From Clostridiales bacterium UBA1446 (GTDB lineage Bacteria; Bacillota; Clostridia; Oscillospirales; Oscillospiraceae): a DNA stretch of 5,348 nucleotides. Under the pieces are notes generated by a model that was not told the DNA's origin, searched no databases, and saw nothing but the letters and a program-made list of their open reading frames with translations. The stretch covers positions 19,123-24,470 of the forward strand of contig DCTG01000059.1 in NCBI GenBank assembly GCA_002329245.1, in the 5' to 3' direction. Shown here piece after piece: positions 1 through 4,355 of the stretch (within the stretch, counting starts at the first letter, position 1; the number at the start of each line of letters is the position of its first letter). The translations under genes and the position numbers were made by a program.

Positions 1-567
1 GCCGTCTAAAAAGGCTTTCCAACAGATCGTATCCGGCCGCTCCGGCGCCGCGGGAATTTTGCGCCCTTCCGTCAGCCGGTAGCCCAGCCGCTTCACAGGG
101 CCGAGCGCGTCCCGCACGCTCGCGATGATTAATAGCGGAGGCCCGGCTTCGCTCCGAACCGCGGCGAACTTCCCGTAAAACTGGTCCAAGGTAACGGCGG
201 CCCTGCTCTTTGAGGTTTTCAGATAAAAGGCGATTTCCCCCTCGCTGGAGAGCGGGTGGATCATATTGGGGATTGCGCCGATCAGGTTCAGGGCGTAGAA
301 GCAGTCGACGGTTTGCGGCAGATTCGGCAGACAAAGCGTAACGCGGTCGCCCGGCGAAATCCCCTGCGCGCGGAAAGCGCGCGCGCACAGATGGATGCGG
401 GATATCATTTTTGCGAAATCCGTTTTCCGCCCCATAAAAGAATAGGCCGTATAGCCGGGGTAACGGCGCGCGGTTTCCGCCATCAGATCGTACATGCTTC
501 CCTCGGGGTAATCCAGATGATGCGGGACCTCGCCGTAATGTTTAAGCCAGGGGGCCGAGCTGTCCAT
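1..567 (-). CDS. AMP-forming acyl-CoA synthetase/ligase (ANL superfamily), N-terminal 189 residues, 3' end outside window
   Basis: Seen: an uninterrupted minus-strand reading frame from an ATG at 565-567 to the window edge, 189 codons with no stop. Upstream is AAAGGA (577-582), nine bases from the ATG. The protein begins MDSSAPWLKHYG. It carries the ANL N-subdomain pattern: MYDLMAETARRYPGYTAY (residues 25-42), GDRVTLCLPNLPQTV (73-87), then FYALNLIGAIPNMIHP (90-105) and EIAFYLKTSKSRAAVTLD (111-128). Family knowledge: ANL enzymes adenylate a carboxylic acid with ATP and then form a thioester, usually with CoA. The P-loop (TSGTTGxPKG type) and the C-terminal lid lie outside the window, so substrate and activity cannot be judged. 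Family members are about 500-560 residues, so roughly a third is visible. It follows the E2-like acyltransferase gene on the same strand after a 114-base AT-rich gap and may be its partner. Family sure; medium- or long-chain fatty acid as substrate is a guess. Confidence 0.88.
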   Translation of the reverse strand, partial: MDSSAPWLKHYGEVPHHLDYPEGSMYDLMAETARRYPGYTAYSFMGRKTDFAKMISRIHLCARAFRAQGISPGDRVTLCLPNLPQTVDCFYALNLIGAIPNMIHPLSSEGEIAFYLKTSKSRAAVTLDQFYGKFAAVRSEAGPPLLIIASVRDALGPVKRLGYRLTEGRKIPAAPERPDTICWKAFLDG

Positions 568-681
568 ACAGGTTCTTCCTTTCTTCCGGAACGGGAAAGG
601 GGAAGCGGGCAGCGGTTTGCCCGAAGACCGGAATAATTTGATTATTTTTTGTAATATACTAAAATATTATTACAGGATGTA
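568..681 (-). promoter_or_regulatory. Intergenic gap with AT-rich island, inverted repeat and possible promoter for the ligase gene
   Basis: Seen: 632-690 is strikingly AT-rich against GC-rich surroundings. It contains a 25-bp inverted repeat at 650-674 with 7-bp arms TGTAATA and TATTACA and an 11-base spacer, plus a small hairpin AATAAT/ATTATT at 632-646. Read on the minus strand, the right arm contains TGTAATAAT (666-674), which resembles an extended -10 element (TGn plus a 5/6 match to TATAAT). No convincing -35 hexamer lies 16-18 bases upstream. Inference: a secondary promoter for the ligase, with an operator overlapping the -10, would let the ligase be controlled apart from the upstream genes. 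Alternatively the island is only an AT-rich spacer within a single operon. No intrinsic terminator for the E2-like gene was seen here. Confidence 0.35.
575..605 (-). other. Predicted stem-loop covering the ligase ribosome-binding site
   Basis: Seen: on the minus-strand RNA the purine tract holding the ribosome-binding site (575-583) can pair with a pyrimidine tract just upstream (595-605). The stem is 5 bp (575-579 with 601-605) plus 4 bp (580-583 with 595-598), with a two-base bulge at 599-600 and an 11-base loop containing TTCCGGAA. Inference: it could mask translation initiation of the ligase. Purine and pyrimidine tracts pair easily by chance, so this is a weak call. Confidence 0.3.
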
Positions 682-1614
682 TTATTTAAACGCTTCCGCC
701 GGCTGCGTTTCCGGCAGAACGGCGCCGGTTTCGGCCGCCGGCTCCCGTTTGCCGAGGCGTCCGGCGGAGGCGGGGGATTCGAGAAGCTCCGGGTTTTGGA
801 GGAACTGTTTTAAAATCCGGACGCTCTCCGAAAAATAATACCCGTCTGCAATCCGCTCGTCGAGCGTAATGCCGATGTTCAGCACCTCCCGCGTCTCAAA
901 GCCACCGGCGGTGCAGACCGGCGCAAAATGCCGCTTGCCGATCACGACGAAAACGGAGTTTGTGCCCCAGTTGTTCAAATGGTGGTAGATGGAATCCAGG
1001 CCGATGCTGCCAAGGTTGGAAAGAAACACGCTGGCGTAGTTCGGGTCCTCCCGGATAAGTGAATAGGGCACCTTGCCGAAGAAATCCAAGATTCTGAGCA
1101 TGCGCATCGCGAGCATGAGAAGCGGGCGCGGGAGCCGGACAAAAAGTCCCATCGCGTCGGTGGAGTTGTCCGCGCCGCCGCTTCTGACCCGGCTGACCTC
1201 TTCCCAGATCCGGCTGCGGACGGTGTCGACGGTGGTCTCTTCCCCGAAATCCAAAAAGAGCAGGGCTTCCGCGCCGTCGTCGGCAAACCGCCGCTTTGCA
1301 ACGAAAGCAAGCGAAACCGTATCCCGCTGATACGTGCGCCTGCCGGCAATAAACCGGTTCAGGCGGGGGCGCAGGAAGAGAGTCTGCACGACGGCGGCGC
1401 AGATCACATGAAAAATGGTATACGGGTATTCGCCCGCCCCTTCGTTTTTCTGTTTCAGATAGGCAAGAAGGTTCGTAAGATCGATCTGTTCCCGGATAAA
1501 CGTCTCGCAATCCGCGCGATTGGGCATCAGGTGCGGCGAAAAGGCGTGCATGATGTCAAGGTCCCGAACCAGCCGTCCGTCCCGTCTGTCTCCCCAACGT
1601 CTGTTTTTCCGCAA
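682..1614 (-). CDS. Stand-alone E2/CAT-fold acyltransferase-like protein (2-oxoacid dehydrogenase E2 catalytic-domain family)
   Basis: Seen: 310 residues from a TTG at 1612-1614 to TAA at 682-684. The N-terminus (LRKNRRWGDRRDGR) matches the family start I remember. AAGGAG at 1626-1631 lies 11 bases upstream of the TTG; a GTG at 1624-1626 overlaps that site and is less likely, and the frame stays open up to 1722. Landmarks: RPRLNRFIAGR (residues 82-92), SNLGSIGLDSIYHHLNNWG (199-217), ITLDERIADGYYFS (249-262), then LQNPELLE and a Pro/Ala/Glu-rich tail of about 30 residues. These resemble the E2/chloramphenicol acetyltransferase fold, where NRF and DHRxxDG are hallmarks. There is no lipoyl or E1/E3-binding domain, so it is not a normal dehydrogenase subunit. 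Oddity: the catalytic histidine of HxxxDG is Glu253 (DERIADG), while Asp257-Gly258 are kept. I recall clostridial relatives with the same TDERICDG-like motif, so this is probably a subfamily trait. The downstream acyl-CoA ligase suggests an acyl-thioester substrate, by inference. Confidence 0.8.
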   Translation of the reverse strand: MRKNRRWGDRRDGRLVRDLDIMHAFSPHLMPNRADCETFIREQIDLTNLLAYLKQKNEGAGEYPYTIFHVICAAVVQTLFLRPRLNRFIAGRRTYQRDTVSLAFVAKRRFADDGAEALLFLDFGEETTVDTVRSRIWEEVSRVRSGGADNSTDAMGLFVRLPRPLLMLAMRMLRILDFFGKVPYSLIREDPNYASVFLSNLGSIGLDSIYHHLNNWGTNSVFVVIGKRHFAPVCTAGGFETREVLNIGITLDERIADGYYFSESVRILKQFLQNPELLESPASAGRLGKREPAAETGAVLPETQPAEAFK

Positions 1615-1627
1615 GTGAACGTTCACT
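1614..1627. promoter_or_regulatory. Perfect 14-bp palindrome at the start of the E2-like gene (candidate operator)
   Basis: Seen: AGTGAACGTTCACT is a perfect 14-bp palindrome. It lies exactly between the ribosome-binding site (AAGGAG, 1626-1631, overlapping its edge) and the proposed TTG start (1612-1614). In RNA it could also fold as a 5-bp stem with loop ACGT, which would shorten the effective spacing. Known: TetR-type repressors often bind short perfect palindromes, and lipid-related clusters are frequent targets. A 14-bp palindrome is expected about 0.3 times by chance in a window this size, so position is the main argument. No regulator gene is visible. Confidence 0.35.
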
Positions 1628-1631
1628 CCTT
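1626..1631 (-). promoter_or_regulatory. Ribosome-binding site that decides the start of the E2-like gene
   Basis: AAGGAG on the minus strand. The GTG that overlaps it has no spacing at all, whereas the in-frame TTG at 1612-1614 follows after 11 bases. The TTG therefore fits better, although the spacing is somewhat long. The longer open frame up to 1722 would start inside the upstream gene without a comparable site. Confidence 0.55.
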
Positions 1632-1647
1632 CTTCTTTTTTGTGCCG

Positions 1648-1680
1648 GCCGGGTTTTCCCGCGGAAAATCCCTTCCCGGC
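1648..1680 (-). other. Stem-loop between the DUF3810 gene and the E2-like gene
   Basis: Seen: GCCGGG (1648-1653) pairs with CCCGGC (1675-1680), and TTTTCC (1654-1659) pairs with GGAAAA (1663-1668) around the loop CGC. This leaves a six-base bulge at 1669-1674 whose CCC can pair with GGG as an alternative. Neither side is followed by a T-run, so it is not a classical intrinsic terminator. It sits 11 bases after the upstream stop codon and about 16 bases before the next ribosome-binding site. Inference: it may protect or process the mRNA, or set the relative expression of the two genes. Confidence 0.5.
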
Positions 1681-1690
1681 GCGCCCTCGG

Positions 1691-2785
1691 CTAAGGCTGC
1701 GCGGCGGCTTGGGTCGAAGCATGCCAGGCGATCAGAAGGTCCGAGACGGCGCCGTAACTTTCTACACCCAAATCCTGTCCGTATCCTTTCAGATAGGAGT
1801 CGTACACCTCGCTGCCGAGATCCGACACCGCGCCTTCGTACCGCTGCCAATAGGCGTTGTTCTGCCGCAGGTCGGCGATTGTCTCCGGCGTCAGCAGAGA
1901 ATACGCCTCGGCGTACAGATCCGCGCTTTTTGAATACAGGGCGTTGCCTAAGTGAATGTAGCCCAAAAGGTAGCCGGAATAAGCGTAGTTTGGAAGATCG
2001 CTTTTGACGCAGGCAAGGATCGCCGCGAAATTCGCCTCGTCTTCCGCGGCGATTCCCCTTTGATGGGCAAGCTCATGCGCGATGGTGGCAGGCATGATGC
2101 TGCGCGGCGCGTCCACGTTGATATTGGCCTCTCCGGTAAAGGGGAAGTAAAACCCGGTAAAGGAAAACCGGCTCATCAGCCTGGAAAAAAACACGGGCTT
2201 CGGCGGCAGCGCCCGGCTCGTTAAAAAGGGATACTCCCGCTCGACGGCGGGATAGAGATCCGCGCTTTGCCGGAAAAGCGTGTCGATCCCCTCCGAAAAA
2301 CACCCGGTTTCATCCCGGGGAACCTCGCCGCTGTAAACCGCCGTCTGCGCGGCGAAATAGAGCGTCGTACGGTAAAGCTGCTCCACGGAGGAAGGCTGCG
2401 CGTGCAGACCGCTCCGGTCCTGGAACCCGTCCGCGTAGTAATTTGCGCCCCACAGGCAGCAAAAAAGGGTGTATATTGTCAGCGCGGCGCACAGAAGGCC
2501 GAGAACCCTTTGCAGCAGAGCGGCGGATTTCCGTTTCGCCCGAAAGGCTGCCCGGATAAAGAGGACGATCCAGAGGCAAAGAAGCAAAATTGCGGCGGCG
2601 ACCATCGCCTCCGCGACGGAAAAGGGGAAGCTCGCGCAAAATCCGGCCGCGGCGAGTTTGACCGGCGCGGTAAAGGACGCGATCGCGTTCATAACCGCCC
2701 TGTTTTCTTTCAGCAGATGAAAAAGAAGAGAGAGAAAAACGCAGGCGCCCAGCCAGACGAAATACCGCTTTTTGATGGTATGCAA
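1691..2785 (-). CDS. DUF3810 family polytopic membrane protein with HExxH zincin motif
   Basis: Seen: 364 residues from TTG at 2783-2785 to the stop codon at 1691-1693. The TTG is well supported by GGAGG at 2794-2798 with an 8-base gap and a sigma-A promoter upstream. Hydrophobic segments at about residues 8-24, 58-79 and 93-113 (perhaps another at 39-55) give an N-terminal membrane domain. The rest is a soluble domain, probably extracytoplasmic. It contains PFTGEANINVD (215-225), then TIAHELAHQRGIAAEDEANF (234-253): His237, Glu238 and His241 form HExxH, and Glu248 or Glu250 in EDEAN could be the third zinc ligand, as in gluzincins. Family knowledge: this set is typical of DUF3810, common in Firmicutes and Bacteroidetes and of unknown function. 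Inference: a membrane-anchored zinc peptidase. It is the first gene of a minus-strand block, 76 bases before the E2-like gene, and probably shares its transcript. Family assignment is firm; enzymatic activity is unproven. Confidence 0.9.
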   Translation of the reverse strand: MHTIKKRYFVWLGACVFLSLLFHLLKENRAVMNAIASFTAPVKLAAAGFCASFPFSVAEAMVAAAILLLCLWIVLFIRAAFRAKRKSAALLQRVLGLLCAALTIYTLFCCLWGANYYADGFQDRSGLHAQPSSVEQLYRTTLYFAAQTAVYSGEVPRDETGCFSEGIDTLFRQSADLYPAVEREYPFLTSRALPPKPVFFSRLMSRFSFTGFYFPFTGEANINVDAPRSIMPATIAHELAHQRGIAAEDEANFAAILACVKSDLPNYAYSGYLLGYIHLGNALYSKSADLYAEAYSLLTPETIADLRQNNAYWQRYEGAVSDLGSEVYDSYLKGYGQDLGVESYGAVSDLLIAWHASTQAAAQP

Positions 2786-2793
2786 GCTTTTTC

Positions 2794-2798
2794 CCTCC
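2794..2798 (-). promoter_or_regulatory. Ribosome-binding site fixing the TTG start of the DUF3810 gene
   Basis: GGAGG on the minus strand, followed by GAAAAAGC and then TTG, an eight-base gap close to the optimum. No in-frame ATG near the N-terminus has a comparable site, so the rare TTG start is the best choice. Confidence 0.8.
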
Positions 2799-2848
2799 GT
2801 TTTCCAGGCGCGGGCGCCGCAGGCCCTTCATGGATGCGCGTTGGAGGT

Positions 2849-2877
2849 ATTATACTCTGTTTTTTCCGCGCGTGCAA
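2849..2877 (-). promoter_or_regulatory. Sigma-A type promoter of the minus-strand block
   Basis: Seen on the minus strand: TTGCAC (2872-2877), a 17-base spacer and a perfect TATAAT (2849-2854). Transcription would begin near 2842 and give a leader of about 57 bases before the TTG start at 2785. Consensus -10, ideal spacing and correct placement make this the clearest promoter in the window. It probably drives the DUF3810 gene and, by read-through, the E2-like gene. Confidence 0.8.
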
Positions 2878-3021
2878 CTTGTTTGGCTTCGTCAAAAACG
2901 CCGTTTTGCCTTCGGGAGCCGGCATTTTGTCCGGCCGCGGCGCTTTCGGGGGGACCTCAGTTTTTTCGCTCCGGCACATAAGAAAGCCCGCAGTGCAGAC
3001 AATAGAAAGGAAAACGTGAAA

Positions 3022-3050
3022 AGGCGCCGCGGGCAAGCCGCGCGGCGCTT
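3022..3050. other. Strong GC-rich stem-loop in the gpr leader
   Basis: Seen: GCGCCGCG (3024-3031) pairs with CGCGGCGC (3041-3048), extended outward by a G-T and an A-T pair and inward by two G-C pairs. On the minus strand it is followed by TTTTCACGTTTTCC (3009-3022), so it looks like an intrinsic terminator for minus-strand transcripts arriving from gpr. In the plus direction there is no T-run. It may block antisense transcription toward the DUF3810 promoter, or act as a 5' structure in the gpr mRNA. The role is inferred. Confidence 0.5.
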
Positions 3051-3063
3051 CCAAAATGGCGCG

Positions 3064-3099
3064 CCGCCCGCCGACCGGCGGCAGCCGCGGCGCGGGCGG
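3064..3099 (+). other. Second GC-rich stem-loop just upstream of the gpr ribosome-binding site
   Basis: Seen: CCGCCCGC (3064-3071) pairs with GCGGGCGG (3092-3099), 8 bp and all G-C. It encloses a smaller stem GCGG/CCGC (3078-3081 with 3085-3088) with loop CAG. It ends 23 bases before GGAGG (3123-3127). If the transcript starts upstream, this very stable structure lies in the gpr 5' untranslated region and could affect stability or translation. In such GC-rich DNA some pairing is expected by chance. Confidence 0.4.
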
Positions 3100-3131
3100 T
3101 TGCGCCTGCGCGCGGAACGAATGGAGGTTTT

Positions 3132-4037
3132 ATGCTGAAACGAAGAACCGACCTTGCCATCGAGGCGAAGGAACTCTGGGCGGAAACCGCGGCGGAGCAG
3201 ACACAATTGGAGGGTGTGGAGGCCCGGGACACAACGCAGGAGGGCTTTTCCGTCAACGTGGTGAAGGTGCTAAACGAGCAGGGCGCCTCAGCCATCGGAA
3301 AGCCGGCGGGCACATACGTGACTATAAATCTCGAGGGCCTGGAAAAGCGGGAAGACGATGCGTTCGGAAGGGCTGCCCGGGCAATTGCCGCCGAACTGAA
3401 GCCTTTGCTGAGTGTGGAAGACAAGGCCCCGGTGCTTGTGGCGGGACTGGGCAACCGGGACATTACGCCCGACGCGGTGGGCCCGCACGCCGTGGAGCAT
3501 ACCATGGTAACGCGCCATCTCGTCCAGCAGCTGCCCGACCAGTTTGGCTCCTTCCGCCCTGTCAGCGCCGTGGCGGCGGGCGTCTTGGGAACCACCGGCA
3601 TGGAGACGCAGGAGATGATTCGGGGCGTCATAGAACAGGTAAAACCCGCCTGCCTCATCGCCGTGGACGCGCTGGCCTCCCGCGCGCTCAATCGCGTTTG
3701 CACTACGGTGCAGATTACGGATACGGGAATCGTGCCGGGCTCCGGCGTCGCCAACAGCAGGGCGGCCATCACGCGGGAAGCGCTTGGGATACCGGTTGTC
3801 GCGGTGGGCGTGCCGACCGTGGTGGACGCCGGCACCTTGGCGGCCGACGTGGCGACGGAGGCGGGCCAGAAGGACCTCGACAGCGAGGCGCTTGCAAAAT
3901 TCGGCGGAAGCCTGATGGTCACCCCCCGCGATATCGACGCGCGCGTGGCCGATATGGCCAAGGTCGTCGGATTCGGAATCAACCTCGCCCTCCATCCCGG
4001 AATCTCCATGGAAGACATCGATATGTTTTTAAGCTGA
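3132..4037 (+). CDS. gpr: GPR germination protease (spore protease, peptidase family A25)
   Basis: Seen: 301 residues from ATG at 3132 to TGA; GGAGG at 3123-3127 lies four bases upstream. Family knowledge: GPR degrades small acid-soluble spore proteins early in germination. It is made in the forespore as a zymogen that removes its own N-terminus. The self-cleavage site aligns with RTDLAIEA, between Asp7 and Leu8, so the propeptide would be only 7 residues against 15 in Bacillus megaterium. Landmarks: VLVAGLGNRDITPDAVGP (101-118) and CLIAVDALASR (174-184). Asp114 and Asp179 correspond to the two essential aspartates (Asp127 and Asp193 in B. megaterium). VQITDTGIVPGSGV (193-206), VVAVGVPTVVDAGTLA (222-237) and GGSLMVTPRDID (258-269) are also typical. 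It is shorter than Bacillus GPR (about 370) because roughly 50 residues after VVDAGTLA are missing, as in many clostridia. It stands alone here; spoIIP, a common neighbour, is not seen. Forespore control is expected but its promoter was not recognised. Confidence 0.96.
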   Translation: MLKRRTDLAIEAKELWAETAAEQTQLEGVEARDTTQEGFSVNVVKVLNEQGASAIGKPAGTYVTINLEGLEKREDDAFGRAARAIAAELKPLLSVEDKAPVLVAGLGNRDITPDAVGPHAVEHTMVTRHLVQQLPDQFGSFRPVSAVAAGVLGTTGMETQEMIRGVIEQVKPACLIAVDALASRALNRVCTTVQITDTGIVPGSGVANSRAAITREALGIPVVAVGVPTVVDAGTLAADVATEAGQKDLDSEALAKFGGSLMVTPRDIDARVADMAKVVGFGINLALHPGISMEDIDMFLS

Positions 4038-4127
4038 AATCCCTGTAAAGCAGAAATCAACAAAGAAGTTTTCTCAAAGAGAAACTGTCGGCTTCCGCTT
4101 CTAGCTTAGAGCCGCAAATATTACAAC

Positions 4128-4152
4128 AAAAAGGCCCCCCTTGAGGGGGGCT
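4128..4152 (-). terminator. Intrinsic terminator of purH (minus strand)
   Basis: Seen: GCCCCCC (4134-4140) pairs with GGGGGGC (4145-4151) around loop TTGA, a 7-bp all G-C stem with an added G-T pair. On the minus strand it is followed by TTTTTGTTGT (4123-4132). It lies about 200 bases after the purH stop codon. It is also the first hairpin of a palindromic repeat-like element, so it may have been recruited from that repeat. Confidence 0.75.
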
Positions 4153-4175
4153 GGCGTGAAGCGCCTGAGGGGTGT
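4128..4175. repeat. Short palindromic element resembling a dispersed Ruminococcaceae repeat
   Basis: Seen: three parts in order, a GGCCCCCC-TTGA-GGGGGGC hairpin, a GGCG/CGCC hairpin with loop TGAAG (4153-4165), and CTGAGGGGTGT (4165-4175). The CTGAGGGG end can pair in part with the CCCCTTGAG of the first hairpin. From memory, elements with this same plan (C-rich hairpin, small hairpin around a GAAGC loop, CTGAGGGGT end) recur many times in Oscillospirales genomes. Only one copy is in this window, so the repetitive nature cannot be shown here. Confidence 0.5.
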
Positions 4176-4181
4176 CGTCTT

Positions 4182-4288
4182 ACTTGGAAAAGCTGAAAAT
4201 GTGCACTCGACCGTAGGGGGCGCTGCCTCAGCGGCCCGCCGTTTTCCGAGTCTTCCTCTTCCGGCCGGAAGCGTTTGCTGCTTTCCGG
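4182..4288. other. Folded segment of unknown role (candidate structured RNA)
   Basis: Seen: ACTTGGAAAA (4182-4191) can pair with TTTTCCGAGT (4242-4251), 10 bp with one G-T pair. It encloses a hairpin CGCTG-CCT-CAGCG (4221-4233, loop 4226-4228) extended by G/C pairs across one G-G mismatch. Next come a perfect palindrome CTTCCGGCCGGAAG (4258-4271) and an overlapping alternative stem CCGGAAGC/GC(T)TTCCGG (4265-4288). The plus-strand gpr terminator follows directly. It could be a small RNA, a folded 3' untranslated region or part of a longer repeat. I do not recognise a known RNA family; resemblance to the SRP RNA motif is limited to CCGGAA and AGCAGC on the minus strand. Confidence 0.3.
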
Positions 4289-4293
4289 TTTGC

Positions 4294-4327
4294 ACGGCGC
4301 GCCGATCTCGGCGCGTCGTTGTTTTTT
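4294..4327 (+). terminator. Intrinsic terminator for the gpr transcript (plus strand)
   Basis: Seen: an 11-bp stem, 4294-4304 with 4309-4319, loop ATCT, with core CGCGCCG/CGGCGCG and one G-T pair, followed by TGTTTTTTCTCC (4320-4331). It is the only plus-strand terminator after gpr, about 260 bases beyond its stop codon, and ends about 29 bases before the purH stop codon. The long 3' untranslated region leaves room for a separate small RNA ending at the same site. Confidence 0.8.
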
Positions 4328-4355
4328 CTCCTTCACGTCTCATGAGACCCCGGCA

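Larger units (their letters stand above)
2878..3131. other. Non-coding region between the divergent DUF3810 and gpr genes
   Basis: No gene is supported here. The open frames crossing it are low-complexity Arg/Ala/Gly/Pro-rich shadows with no start signals. The left part (2878-3020) is mixed in composition; the right part (3021-3120) is extremely GC-rich and holds two strong stem-loops. I looked for a sigma-F or sigma-G promoter for gpr, expected from Bacillus. CATAAGA (2977-2983) is a partial match to the sigma-G -10 consensus, but no matching -35 lies 17-18 bases upstream. No sigma-A promoter on the plus strand was convincing. The promoter of gpr is therefore not identified. Confidence 0.6.
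4038..4355. other. Structured convergent intergenic region between gpr and purH
   Basis: 318 bases with no supportable gene. Reading along the plus strand it holds a bulged hairpin AGTTTTCTC/GAGAAACT (4067-4086), a palindromic element with the purH terminator (4128-4175), a folded segment (4182-4288) and the gpr terminator (4294-4327). Short open frames here are translations of the palindromic repeat and are not credible genes. No tRNA, riboswitch or 6S/SRP RNA consensus could be recognised. Confidence 0.7.

Noticed and set aside
1648..1680. Intrinsic terminator after the DUF3810 gene
   Set aside because: The stem is strong, but the minus-strand sequence after it is GGCACAAAAAAG with no T-run, so read-through to the next gene is more likely.
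1615..1722. Longer N-terminus for the E2-like protein, starting at 1722
   Set aside because: It would begin inside the upstream gene, add a Lys/Arg/Gly-rich stretch unlike the family, and ignore the ribosome-binding site at 1626-1631.
2977..2983. CATAAGA as a sigma-G -10 element for gpr
   Set aside because: It departs from CATnnTA and no GnATR-like -35 lies 17-18 bases upstream.
3121..3138. Five-codon ORF (MEVLC) overlapping the gpr start, with its ATG touching the GGAGG
   Set aside because: It has no ribosome-binding site of its own and is the chance end of a shadow frame; translational coupling is conceivable but unsupported.
3056..4048. 330-residue plus-strand open frame overlapping gpr in another frame
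   Set aside because: Gly/Arg-rich shadow translation with no domain pattern; gpr in the neighbouring frame is unambiguous.
2957..4063. Long 368-residue minus-strand open frame opposite gpr, ending with a CLHCG motif
   Set aside because: It is antisense to a certain gene, low-complexity and rich in Ser/Ala/Arg. It has no family features, and the single CxxC-like motif lies in its last 20 residues. It is best explained by GC-rich third positions.
4258..4295. SRP (4.5S) RNA on the minus strand, from CCGGAAAGCAGC
   Set aside because: Only fragments of the conserved helix 8 motif are present; GGTCAGG and the asymmetric loop sequence are missing.
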